NCBI RefSeq assembly: GCF_036173105.1
Contig: NZ_CP108053.1
Location: 744,001-808,000 of the forward strand
Reading direction: 5' to 3'
Source of the DNA: Streptomyces sp. NBC_00287
GTDB lineage: Bacteria; Actinomycetota; Actinomycetes; Streptomycetales; Streptomycetaceae
Length of the DNA stretch: 64,000 nucleotides
Shown here: positions 1-7,612 of the stretch, piece by piece
How the letters are laid out: every line of letters starts with the position of its first letter
Position numbering within the stretch: position 1 is the stretch's first letter
Translations under genes and position numbers: made by a program
Notes under the pieces: model-generated
What the model was told of the DNA's origin: nothing
Seen by the model: only the letters and a program-made list of their open reading frames with translations
The model's database searches: none

Positions 1-26
1 CTTCGTACGCAAGAAAGGCAGTTCCC

Positions 27-875
27 ATGCAGTACGTCACGCTCAACAACGGCCTCACGATGCCGATCCTCGGCTTCGGCGTCTTCCAGATCGCCCCGGA
101 GCAGACCGAACAGGCCGTCACCGAGGCCCTGGCCGCCGGCTACCGGCTCATCGACACCGCCGCCGCCTACGGCAACGAGGAGGCCGTCGGCCGCGCCATC
201 AAGCACAGCGGCATCCCGCGCGAGGAACTGTTCGTCACCACCAAGCTGTGGGTGCAGGACACCGGCGAGGAGAACACGCGGCGCGCCTTCGAGACTTCGC
301 TGGCCAAGCTCGGACTGGACTATCTCGACCTGTACCTGATCCACCAGCCCTACGGCGATGTCCACGGTTCCTGGCGTGCGATGGAGAGCCTGAACCGCGC
401 GGGCCGGGTCAAAGCGATCGGGGTCTCGAACTTCTACCCCGACCGGCTCGTCGACCTGATCGACCGCAACGAGATCACGCCCGCGGTCAACCAGATCGAG
501 ACCCACCCGTTCTTCCAGCGCACGGACGACCAGGAGTTGATGCGCGAGCGTGGCGTGCAGATCGAGTCGTGGGGCGGCTTCGCCGAGGGCAGGAACAACC
601 TCTTCACGCACCCGGTGCTCAGCGGCATCGCCGAGCAGCACGGCAGGTCCGTGGCGCAGGTGGTGCTGCGCTGGCTGGTCCAGCGGGACGTCGTCGCCAT
701 TCCCAAGTCGGTCCGCGCCGACCGGATGAAGGAGAACCTCGACGTCTTCGACTTCGAGCTCACCGACGACCAGATGGCGGCCATCGCCACCCTGGACACG
801 GGCGGTTCCCTCTTCTTCGACCACCGCGACCCGGCGCAGGTCAGCCGGATCGGCAATGTCCGCATCCACGACTGA
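27..875 (+). CDS. Aldo/keto reductase (2,5-diketo-gluconate reductase-like)
   Basis: This is a soluble cytoplasmic NADPH-dependent aldo/keto reductase of 282 residues, the normal family length for a TIM barrel. The catalytic tetrad is complete: Asp43, Tyr48 (in DTAAAYGNE), Lys73 (TTKLW) and His106 (YLIHQP). The NADPH-binding part is visible as IPKSV near residue 226 and the following R-x-x-x-N (RMKEN). An AAGAAAGGCAG ribosome site lies just before the ATG. The next gene starts 13 bases downstream and shares the strand, so this gene probably heads the flavodoxin/ferric-reductase operon. The physiological substrate cannot be read from the sequence; a small aldehyde or ketone is expected from the family. 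Confidence 0.93.
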   Translation: MQYVTLNNGLTMPILGFGVFQIAPEQTEQAVTEALAAGYRLIDTAAAYGNEEAVGRAIKHSGIPREELFVTTKLWVQDTGEENTRRAFETSLAKLGLDYLDLYLIHQPYGDVHGSWRAMESLNRAGRVKAIGVSNFYPDRLVDLIDRNEITPAVNQIETHPFFQRTDDQELMRERGVQIESWGGFAEGRNNLFTHPVLSGIAEQHGRSVAQVVLRWLVQRDVVAIPKSVRADRMKENLDVFDFELTDDQMAAIATLDTGGSLFFDHRDPAQVSRIGNVRIHD

Positions 876-888
876 CCAGGACTTCACC

Positions 889-1563
889 ATGACCCAGAAG
901 CAGCACATCACGCCCGGGCGGCGCACGCTCCTTCGCGGCGTGCTCCTGGGAGGAGCGGCAGTCGTGACCGGCTGTTCCACGGCCTCGCCCGACGAGAGCG
1001 AGCCGGAGACCACCGACCGGGCTTCCTCGGCGGCTTCACCCGGAAAGCGGGTGCTGCTGGCCTACTACTCCCGGCCGGGCGAGAACTTCTCCTACGGCGA
1101 GCGCACCAACCTCAAGGTCGGTAACACCGAAGTCCTCGCCGGGATGATCAGCGAGCGCATCGAGTGCGACGTACACCGCATCGAGGCAGTCGATCCCTAC
1201 CCCTTCGGCTACGACGAGACGGTCGCGCGCAATGTCCGCGAGCAGGACGCCGATGCGCGGCCGGCCATCGTCGATCTCCCGTCCTCGATCGAGCGTTACG
1301 ACACGGTGCTGCTCGGCAGCCCCATCTGGAACGTCCGGGCACCCATGATCATGTCGACCTTCGCCGAGAGGTACGACTTCGGCGGCAAGACGGTCTTTCC
1401 GTTCACGACGCATGCGATGAGCGGTCTTGGCTCCACCGATCGTGACTACAGGGCGACTTGTCGGGGCGCGACCATCGGCGAGGGGCTAGCGGTACGCGGC
1501 GAGGAAGTCCGGGACGCCGATGGTGCCGTCCGGTCGTGGCTGCGCCGTGTCGGCCTTCTGTAG
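889..1563 (+). CDS. Tat-exported lipoprotein flavodoxin 1
   Basis: The 224-residue product has a twin-arginine signal (Arg11-Arg12 in RRTLLRG, then a hydrophobic stretch) ending in a lipobox with Cys29 (VTGC), a low-complexity linker, and a flavodoxin fold. Flavodoxin features are LLAYYSRPGENF near residue 56, a GNTEV phosphate-loop-like turn, GSPIW in the middle, and PFTTHAMSG. I chose ATG 889 over the in-frame ATG 856 because it avoids overlap with the upstream gene and has AGGA at 878-881. Tat export implies that FMN is inserted before export, so the protein would act folded on the outer face of the membrane. Its paralogue lies at 3002-3700 on the other side of the ferric-reductase-like gene. 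Confidence 0.85.
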   Translation: MTQKQHITPGRRTLLRGVLLGGAAVVTGCSTASPDESEPETTDRASSAASPGKRVLLAYYSRPGENFSYGERTNLKVGNTEVLAGMISERIECDVHRIEAVDPYPFGYDETVARNVREQDADARPAIVDLPSSIERYDTVLLGSPIWNVRAPMIMSTFAERYDFGGKTVFPFTTHAMSGLGSTDRDYRATCRGATIGEGLAVRGEEVRDADGAVRSWLRRVGLL

Positions 1564-1589
1564 ACATCAACCAGGAACAGGGCGTCCGT

Positions 1590-1721
1590 GTGAAGCCGAA
1601 ATACAAGGTGATCGCTCTGATCACCGTTGCCGTCTTGACCATGGCGGCACTCATCTACGTCAACCTGCAAAACGTTCGGGACACGCGCCCGCCCGGCTGG
1701 AGTTCTGGCAATGCTGCGTAA
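1590..1721 (+). CDS. Small single-helix membrane peptide
   Basis: This is a 43-residue open frame with a GTG start and a purine-rich AGGAACAGGG stretch upstream. The sequence is a basic start (KPKYK), one hydrophobic helix of about 20 residues, and a short tail. Its stop overlaps the start of the ferric-reductase-like gene by 11 bases, which suggests translational coupling. The N-terminus resembles the anchor of membrane FMN-binding proteins that often accompany such reductases, but no FMN-binding domain follows. It may be a truncated relic or a genuine small subunit. I do not recognise a family. Confidence 0.5.
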   Translation: MKPKYKVIALITVAVLTMAALIYVNLQNVRDTRPPGWSSGNAA

Positions 1722-2985
1722 GCTGCTGTTCTGGAGTCTGGCGGTGGTGTTTCCTTTCCCGCTGGTGCAGACCTACGACTCCTTGTCCGATGATCCCGGA
1801 CCCTTGAAGTTCTACGTATTCCTCGGTCTGATCGCCTATACCTGGTGGCTGTTGTCCATCGTCCTCAGCGTGAGACCGTTCTGGGTGCACCGTTTCGTGG
1901 GGCTGCCGGCTCTGTACGGCCTGCACGGGATGCTCGGCGTGTTGGCGATCGTCGCGGCGTATGTGCACCGCGAATACTCCTACTCGCCGAGTGGTCTGGC
2001 CCGGGACCTGGGGGATTGGAGTTTCTACCTGTCGCTCACCGTACTGTGCTTCGCGGTGTTCTTCATGAGCGGATGGCTGGTCGACAGATCGAGACTGCTC
2101 CTGCGGGCCAAGGGACTTCTGGAGAAGGTCTTCCGCCGCCAACTGTCCGTCTGGATTCATCGGCTCAACCTGGTCGTCGTGGCAATGATCTGGCTGCACG
2201 CCCACCTGCTCGTGAGAGTGAACCAGTACTTCGCGTTCATGGTGCTCTTCGATCTCTACACGGTGACGGCGCTGGGCCTCTACGCCTGGAAGAAGTGGAT
2301 CGCGCCCGATACCTATCTGATGGGCAGCGTCATCAGCAATGACGCGCGCGGCGGTTCAACCCGCAGGGTGTCCATCGGCCTCGACAGCAAGGCAGCGGCC
2401 CTGCAACCCGGCGACTTCTTCTTCCTCCGCTTCGAGGGGTCCTCCGCGGTGAGCGGGGAATGGCATCCCTTCTCGGTGACCGACGCCGACCAGAAGACAC
2501 TGACCTTCACGATTCGCCAGCACGGCGACTTCACCCGCCGCCTCGACGGCGTCGAAGTGGGAACCCGCGTGCGCCTGGAGGGGCCGTTCGGCCGCTTCGA
2601 GTCGATCATCCAGGGTCAGGACCGTGCAGCTCCGCTCGTCCTCGTCGGGATGGGCGCGGGGGTCGCGCCGCTGCTCAGTCTGGCCGCAGCGCATCACACC
2701 ACGCGAAGGATTCACCTGCTGTGGGCCGTGCGCAGGCCGGAGGACGCCTACTACCGCGACGTGCTCGAGGAATACCAGGCGGCGTCCGGTAACCGTTTGC
2801 AGGTCACCATCAGCGTCGGCCGATTCCGCCGCGAAGACCTCGCCAACACGCTTTCCGCAAAGGCGATCGCGACGGGCGCGTTCTTCATTGTGGGCCCCAA
2901 CCCTGCCGTGCTGGCAAACCAGCGCCTTTTGCGGCGAATTGGGGTCTCCGGACGACGAATACACCAAGAACGTCTCACCATGTAG
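1711..2985 (+). CDS. Ferric-reductase-like transmembrane NAD(P)H oxidoreductase
   Basis: This is a 424-residue integral membrane flavocytochrome. The N-terminal half (residues 1-205) has about six hydrophobic helices with histidines placed for haem binding (LHGML and YVHRE around residues 72-92; WIHRL and LHAH around 150-165), as in the ferric-reductase-like/NOX superfamily. The C-terminal half is a FAD/NAD(P)H module: the FAD site HPFSVT near residue 252, EGPFGRF near 290, and the nucleotide loop GMGAGVAPLL near 312. Electrons would pass from cytosolic NAD(P)H through FAD and haem across the membrane. It sits between two exported flavodoxins, which are its likely acceptors or partners (inference). 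Codon use is less GC-rich than in the neighbours. Confidence 0.88.
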   Translation: MLRKLLFWSLAVVFPFPLVQTYDSLSDDPGPLKFYVFLGLIAYTWWLLSIVLSVRPFWVHRFVGLPALYGLHGMLGVLAIVAAYVHREYSYSPSGLARDLGDWSFYLSLTVLCFAVFFMSGWLVDRSRLLLRAKGLLEKVFRRQLSVWIHRLNLVVVAMIWLHAHLLVRVNQYFAFMVLFDLYTVTALGLYAWKKWIAPDTYLMGSVISNDARGGSTRRVSIGLDSKAAALQPGDFFFLRFEGSSAVSGEWHPFSVTDADQKTLTFTIRQHGDFTRRLDGVEVGTRVRLEGPFGRFESIIQGQDRAAPLVLVGMGAGVAPLLSLAAAHHTTRRIHLLWAVRRPEDAYYRDVLEEYQAASGNRLQVTISVGRFRREDLANTLSAKAIATGAFFIVGPNPAVLANQRLLRRIGVSGRRIHQERLTM

Positions 2986-3001
2986 ATACGGAGTTCATAC
3001 G

Positions 3002-3700
3002 ATGACAAACACCACACGCCGCAGTTTTCTTGCGCTGGCCACCGTCGCATTGGCGGGCAGCAGCGTCGCAGGCTGTTCGATCATAGGAGGAGCAGGCGAG
3101 GCCCTCACCGACGATACGGAGTCCACGGAAACCGTCGCCCCGCTGGATAAATCGCGCACTTTGGTCGCCTACTTCTCGTTGCCGGAGACCGATGACCCCA
3201 ACGGCATGAGCGAAGACGAGTCGAACAGTACGCACGTCGTTGATGGAAAGGTTCTCGGAAACACTCAGTACGTCGCCCAAATCATCGGTGAGCGCACTGG
3301 CGCCGAGGTGTTCCGTATCGAGACGGCGGAAGAGCTTCCCCTCGATCATGGAACGCTCGAAGATCTCGCACTCGAACAGCAGGAAACGGATGCGAGGCCG
3401 AAGCTCAAGGCGCTGATCCCGAACCTTGACGACTACGACACCGTGTTCATCGGCTATCCGATCTGGTGGTACGACCTGCCGATGCCGATGTACACGTTCC
3501 TCGAGCAGCACGACTTCTCCGGCAAGAACATCATCCTGTTCAGCACCCACGGCGGAAGCCGTCTGTCGGGAACCGTTGACACCATCACCGGAACCCTTTC
3601 CGACGCCAACGTGATCGGCAACGCGCTCACGATCTCGCGGGACGACATGGACAGCGCCGAAGGAGAGGTGGCCGACTGGCTCGACCGCCTCGGTCAATAG
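3002..3700 (+). CDS. Tat-exported lipoprotein flavodoxin 2
   Basis: The 232-residue product has a twin-arginine signal (Arg6-Arg7, RRSFLAL), a lipobox at Cys25 (VAGC), an acidic linker, and a flavodoxin domain from about residue 50. Key segments are LVAYFSLPE at the first strand, GNTQYVA at the start of the first helix, GYPIWWYDLPMPMY (aromatic residues suited to stack on flavin), and LFSTHGGSRLSGT. It is homologous to flavodoxin 1 but has a longer insertion after the first strand. It starts 16 bases after the ferric-reductase-like gene, so it is in the same operon. Adenine-rich codons (AAA, GAA) are commoner here than in most of the window. Confidence 0.86.
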   Translation: MTNTTRRSFLALATVALAGSSVAGCSIIGGAGEALTDDTESTETVAPLDKSRTLVAYFSLPETDDPNGMSEDESNSTHVVDGKVLGNTQYVAQIIGERTGAEVFRIETAEELPLDHGTLEDLALEQQETDARPKLKALIPNLDDYDTVFIGYPIWWYDLPMPMYTFLEQHDFSGKNIILFSTHGGSRLSGTVDTITGTLSDANVIGNALTISRDDMDSAEGEVADWLDRLGQ

Positions 3701-3758
3701 GTCGTCACCCCTTGATGGCAGCCTGGAAAGTTTCTCTGTTTCGAGTGCGACAGTTTCG

Positions 3759-4775
3759 TCAGTTCTTCGGCGGCGCGGTGCTGGCGCGGACGGTCAGGGT
3801 CGTCCCGATCTCCAGGCGAGCCTGCGGAGCGTCCTCGCCGCGGCCGAGGGCGAGTGCCATCTCGGTTGCCGCGACGGCCATTTCGGTCAGCGGCTGATGG
3901 ACGGTGGTCAGGGGCGGTTCCACCCACGCGACCACCGGCAGGTCGTCGAAGCCGACCACGCTCAGGTCCTCCGGGATGCGCAGTCCGGCATCGCGGGCGG
4001 CTCGGTAGACGCCCAGTGCCTGAAGGTCGTTGGCCGTGAAGATCGCGGTGGGCGGCTCCGGAAGGGAGAGCAGTGCGCCGGCCGCGGCGCGGCCGTCCTC
4101 GCGGGTCAGGCCGGTGTGCACGACGAGTTCGGGATCGAGCGGCAGGCCCGCGCTCTGCAGTGCGGAGCGGTAGCCGTCCATGCGGGCGCAGCAGCACAGG
4201 ACGGTCTCGGGCCCGCTGATCATCGCGATGCGTCGATGCCCCAGCTCGACCAGGTGCCGGGTCGCGGCCCGTCCTCCGGACCAGTTGGTGGCGCCGACGA
4301 ACGGGACGTCGTCGGGAAGCTCGACGGTCGGATCGAAGACGACGAACGGGATCCCCTTCGCCCTCAGCTGCTCCCGCTCGGCCTCGGACAACTGGGCGAC
4401 GGAAAGGACACAGTTGGGGCGCCGGGACACGGTGTCGTCCCAGGTCGCCGGGGTGCTGTCATGCAGGCCGAACTTGGAGACCAGCACGCCGACGCCATGC
4501 CGACGGGCCACCCGCTCCACTCCGCGGATGACCTCGACCGCCCACATGCTCTCCAGCTCGCGGAAGACGAGTTCCACGGTGTTGTTGCGGTTCGCGCCGG
4601 CGGGCTTGCGGTAGCCGTATCTGTTGACCAGTTCCTCGACCCGGGCGCGCGTGTCCGCGGACACCCCCGACTTGCCGTTGATCACCTTGGACACGGTCGG
4701 CACCGACACCCCCGCCGACTCGGCGATATAGGCGATGGTCACCGGCCGGGCCCCGTCGGTTCCGCGGTCCGCCAA
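3759..4775 (-). CDS. LacI-family regulator beside the GH5 endoglucanase
   Basis: This is a cytoplasmic transcriptional repressor of about 338 residues. The N-terminal helix-turn-helix reads VTIAYIAESAGVSVPTVSKV, followed by the hinge helix (VEELVNRYGYR) and a sugar-binding periplasmic-protein-like core ending in STAPPKN. I chose a TTG start at 4775 because a strong GGGGGGAGGA site lies five bases before it and this places the HTH about 11 residues from the N-terminus; the longer frame from GTG 4817 lacks such a site. It is divergently transcribed from the secreted cellulase at 4993. The effector is probably a gluco-oligosaccharide (inference). The core has three adjacent cysteines (CCC) near the second subdomain, which is unusual. 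Confidence 0.86.
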   Translation of the reverse strand: MADRGTDGARPVTIAYIAESAGVSVPTVSKVINGKSGVSADTRARVEELVNRYGYRKPAGANRNNTVELVFRELESMWAVEVIRGVERVARRHGVGVLVSKFGLHDSTPATWDDTVSRRPNCVLSVAQLSEAEREQLRAKGIPFVVFDPTVELPDDVPFVGATNWSGGRAATRHLVELGHRRIAMISGPETVLCCCARMDGYRSALQSAGLPLDPELVVHTGLTREDGRAAAGALLSLPEPPTAIFTANDLQALGVYRAARDAGLRIPEDLSVVGFDDLPVVAWVEPPLTTVHQPLTEMAVAATEMALALGRGEDAPQARLEIGTTLTVRASTAPPKN

Positions 4776-4839
4776 GGTGGTCCTCCCCCCTCTGCGTGTA
4801 CGGCAGCAGTCTGGCACTTCGTCCGGTCGGACAGGTAGC

Positions 4840-4860
4840 TAACAGCACGCCTCCTTGTTA
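4840..4860. promoter_or_regulatory. Candidate LacI-type operator upstream of endoglucanase
   Basis: Arms TAACA (4840-4844) and TGTTA (4856-4860) are inverted around 11 bases in the divergent region between the LacI gene and the GH5 gene. A short GAAA-G-TTTC palindrome also occurs at 4881-4889. Neither matches the CebR box TGGGAGCGCTCCCA. The arms are short, so chance occurrence is possible. Confidence 0.3.
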
Positions 4861-4992
4861 CATTCTCCGGCGCGTTTGACGAAAGTTTCCTGCGCGCGGA
4901 TTCGACACGCAAAGCTCACGCGTACGACCCCCGCTTCAACTCGGCACGTCCTGCAAGCCCTTCGCCGTCCCCCACCGTGAAAGGCCCACGTG

Positions 4993-6732
4993 ATGACGAG
5001 ATTGGCAAGACTCCTGGCCCGGCGACGCGGATCCTCAAGACCCGTGCGGCGTCTGGCGGCACTCGCTCTGGCGATCGTCCTGCTTCCCCTGGTACCGGTC
5101 GCCGCGCACGCCGATACGCAACCGTCGGCGTCGGCCGGCTCCCCCGCGGCACGCAGCGCGGTGGCGGCCATGCAGCCCGGCTGGAACATGGGCAACACCT
5201 ACGACGCCATCCCGGACGAGACCTCCTGGGGCAACCCGCCCGTGACCCAGGCGCTCCTGAAGAAGGTCAAGTCGCAGGGGTTCAAGAGCATCCGGCTCCC
5301 CGTCACCTGGGGCATCCACCAGGGTCCGGCGCCTGCCTACACGATCGACGCGGCCTGGATGGCGAAGGTCAAGCAGGTCGTCGACTGGGCGCAGGCGGAG
5401 GGCCTGTACGTTCTGCTCAACATGCACCATGACTCATGGATGTGGGTCAACCAGCTGTCGACCGACCACGACACCGTCCTCGCCCGGTACAACGCCATCT
5501 GGACCCAGATCGCGGCGACGTTCCGGGACACGTCGTCCAGGGTGGTCTTCGAGAGCGTCAACGAGCCGACGTTCAGCGGCACTTCGGGCGACGACGAGAA
5601 CTACCGGCTGCTCAAGGAGCTCAACAGCGAGTTCCACCGGATCGTCCGCGCGTCCGGCGGCAACAACGCGAGCCGTCTACTCGTCCTGCCCACGCTCTAC
5701 ACCAACGCGGACCAGTCACGACTGGACGCACTGGCCGCCGAACTGACCGCCCTCAACGACCCCATGGTGGCCACGACCGTCCACTTCTACGGGTTCTGGC
5801 CGTTCAGCGTGAACATCGCCGGGTACACCCGTTTCGACGCCACCTCGGAGCAGGACCTCACCGGCACCTTCGACCGGGTCTACAACACCTTCGTCGCGCA
5901 GGGCATCCCGGTCATCATCGGCGAGTACGCCCTGCTCGCCTACGACCACAACCGTCTCGGCATCATCGAGCCCGGGGAGCAGCTCAAGTACTTCGAGTTC
6001 CTCGGCAATTACGCCCGCCAGCGCAAGTTCACCACGATGCTGTGGGACGCCGGTCAGTTCCTGAACCGCAACACGCTGCAATGGCGTGATCCGGCGCTGT
6101 TCGCCCAGATCAAGTCGAGCTGGACCACGCGTTCGGGAACCGCCTCCAGCGACCGGGTGTTCCTCCCGAAGTCGGGTGCCATCACCAGCAAGACGCTCAC
6201 GCTCAACCCCAACACCACCGACTTCCAGGGGCTTTGGCACGCGGGCAGCGAGCTGCTCAGAGGCACCGACTACTCGGTCTCCGGCAACCAGCTCACCCTG
6301 ACGTCCACCGCACTCACCCGGCTGGCCGGCGACCGGGCGTACGGAGTCAACGCCACCCTGGAGGCCAGGTTCTCCAGGGGCGTCCCCTGGCGGATCGACG
6401 TGATCACGTACGACACCCCCGTGCTGTCGAACGCCACCGGCAACACCAGCGCGTTCAGCATCCCCACACAGTTCCGTGGCGACATCCTGGCGACGATGGA
6501 GGCCAGGTACGAGGACGGAACCAACGCGGGCCCGGCCAACTGGACCTCGTACCAGCAGTACGACACCGCCTTCTCGGCCTACACCGCCGACGCCATCAAA
6601 CTGACCCCCGAGTTCTTCAACTCGGTCAGGGACGGCTCGCGCATCACGCTCACATTCCACTTCTGGAGCGGCGCCACGGCGACGTACCACGTCACCAAGT
6701 CCGGCATCTCGGTGACCGGCACGACCGCCTGA
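4993..6732 (+). CDS. Secreted GH5 endo-beta-glucanase with CBM_X2 and CBM46
   Basis: This is an extracellular endoglucanase. A signal peptide runs to about residue 41 (VPVAAHA cleavage). The GH5 TIM barrel covers about residues 55-375, with acid/base Glu192 in FESVNEP and nucleophile Glu312 in IIGEYAL (numbered from the GTG at 4990). An Ig-like CBM_X2 module follows (about 385-465, starting at RVFLPKSGA), then a C-terminal CBM46-type module (about 470-578, with WRIDVITYD and SRITLTFHFWSG). This GH5-X2-CBM46 order is typical of Cel5-type enzymes acting on xyloglucan or cellulose. The start is ATG 4993, eight bases after GAAAGG. Regulation by the divergent LacI protein is likely. Confidence 0.92.
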   Translation: MTRLARLLARRRGSSRPVRRLAALALAIVLLPLVPVAAHADTQPSASAGSPAARSAVAAMQPGWNMGNTYDAIPDETSWGNPPVTQALLKKVKSQGFKSIRLPVTWGIHQGPAPAYTIDAAWMAKVKQVVDWAQAEGLYVLLNMHHDSWMWVNQLSTDHDTVLARYNAIWTQIAATFRDTSSRVVFESVNEPTFSGTSGDDENYRLLKELNSEFHRIVRASGGNNASRLLVLPTLYTNADQSRLDALAAELTALNDPMVATTVHFYGFWPFSVNIAGYTRFDATSEQDLTGTFDRVYNTFVAQGIPVIIGEYALLAYDHNRLGIIEPGEQLKYFEFLGNYARQRKFTTMLWDAGQFLNRNTLQWRDPALFAQIKSSWTTRSGTASSDRVFLPKSGAITSKTLTLNPNTTDFQGLWHAGSELLRGTDYSVSGNQLTLTSTALTRLAGDRAYGVNATLEARFSRGVPWRIDVITYDTPVLSNATGNTSAFSIPTQFRGDILATMEARYEDGTNAGPANWTSYQQYDTAFSAYTADAIKLTPEFFNSVRDGSRITLTFHFWSGATATYHVTKSGISVTGTTA

Positions 6733-6811
6733 CCACAGCGCACGGGCGGCCGCTTCGACGACGGTGTCATTGTCGCGGCCGCACTGCTCCATCTGGGTGC
6801 CGTGGTACCGC

Positions 6812-7477
6812 CTACGGAAGCACGATCTTGATACCACTCATCCAGTTCGACCCGAGACTGCCCTGTAGGGCCATGTGGAGGAACTGGAAGCCCTCCAGTT
6901 CGCGGGCGCGGGCGAGCGGACCGGCGTCGATGACGTGCATGCCCCCGTCCCGGCCGATGCGGGCCACCTGCCCCTTGGCCTCCTCGTCATCACCCGCCAG
7001 GAACAGGTCCAGAGGAACGCCGTCGGGCAATGAGCCCGCGGCCAGGGTTCCGGCGAAGGTGGTGTTGAAAGCCTTGACCACGTGCGCGCCCGGCGCCGAG
7101 GCGGCGATCTCTTCGGCGGCGGAGGTGCCGGCCGGGACCGTGAGGCCGGTCCAGCCCGCGTAGTCCACGGGGTTCGTGATGTCGACCACGGTCTTGCCGT
7201 CCAGGACTGCCGCGTGCGAGGCGGCCACTGCCTTGGCGGCTTCGAAGGGCAGGGCCAGGACGACGATGTCGGCGGCGGCGACGTCCTGTTCGCCGCCCAC
7301 GCGGACGTCGGCGTCCGGGGCGGTGCCGGCCAGGTCGGCGACGAGCTTCTCGGCCTTCGCGGTGTCACGCCCCAAGATCCGGACCGTGTGCCGGCCGGCC
7401 AGGGCGCGGGTGGCAATGCCGCGGGCCATGTTCCCAGCGCCAACGAGGGTGAGTCGCTGGGGGGTGGCGGTTGTCAT
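6812..7477 (-). CDS. NADP oxidoreductase, coenzyme F420-dependent type
   Basis: This is a 221-residue Rossmann protein of the F420H2:NADP+ oxidoreductase (NpdG-like) family. It opens with LTLVGAGNMARGIATRAL, the dinucleotide loop, followed by ILGRDTAKAEKLV, which positions the NADP phosphate. Later landmarks are VVLALPFEA, VVDITNPV and the conserved KAFNTTFAG. The start at 7477 has GAGAGG upstream; a longer frame to 7522 lacks support. Actinobacterial members of this group may reduce small dinucleotide-linked substrates rather than F420, so the electron carrier is uncertain. The gene stands alone, downstream of a striking nested inverted repeat (7519-7592) that probably holds its operator. 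Confidence 0.82.
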   Translation of the reverse strand: MTTATPQRLTLVGAGNMARGIATRALAGRHTVRILGRDTAKAEKLVADLAGTAPDADVRVGGEQDVAAADIVVLALPFEAAKAVAASHAAVLDGKTVVDITNPVDYAGWTGLTVPAGTSAAEEIAASAPGAHVVKAFNTTFAGTLAAGSLPDGVPLDLFLAGDDEEAKGQVARIGRDGGMHVIDAGPLARARELEGFQFLHMALQGSLGSNWMSGIKIVLP

Positions 7478-7518
7478 GAGGGGCCTCTCGGGTCGTTCGC
7501 GGGGTGGAGGTCGGCCAG

Positions 7519-7592
7519 GCACGGTCGGAATCAGGTGCCCATTTGTGAGTTATCGACTCACAAATCAGTTTTAATGGATATTCCGACCGTGC
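7519..7592. repeat. Nested perfect inverted repeats
   Basis: The outer arms GCACGGTCGGAAT (7519-7531) and ATTCCGACCGTGC (7580-7592) are perfect 13-base complements. Inside them, arms ATTTGTGAGT (7541-7550) and ACTCACAAAT (7556-7565) are perfect 10-base complements around TATCG. The block lies between the end of the rhamnosidase operon and the start of the F420-type reductase, both on the minus strand. The inner palindrome looks like a dimeric repressor site and the outer pair could form a terminator stem. Confidence 0.8.
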
Positions 7593-7612
7593 GTCCTCTC
7601 AGCCGCCGCCCG

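Noticed and set aside
4818..4992. CebR box controlling the GH5 endoglucanase
   Set aside because: No TGGGAGCGCTCCCA or close variant is present; only a weaker, unrelated palindrome.
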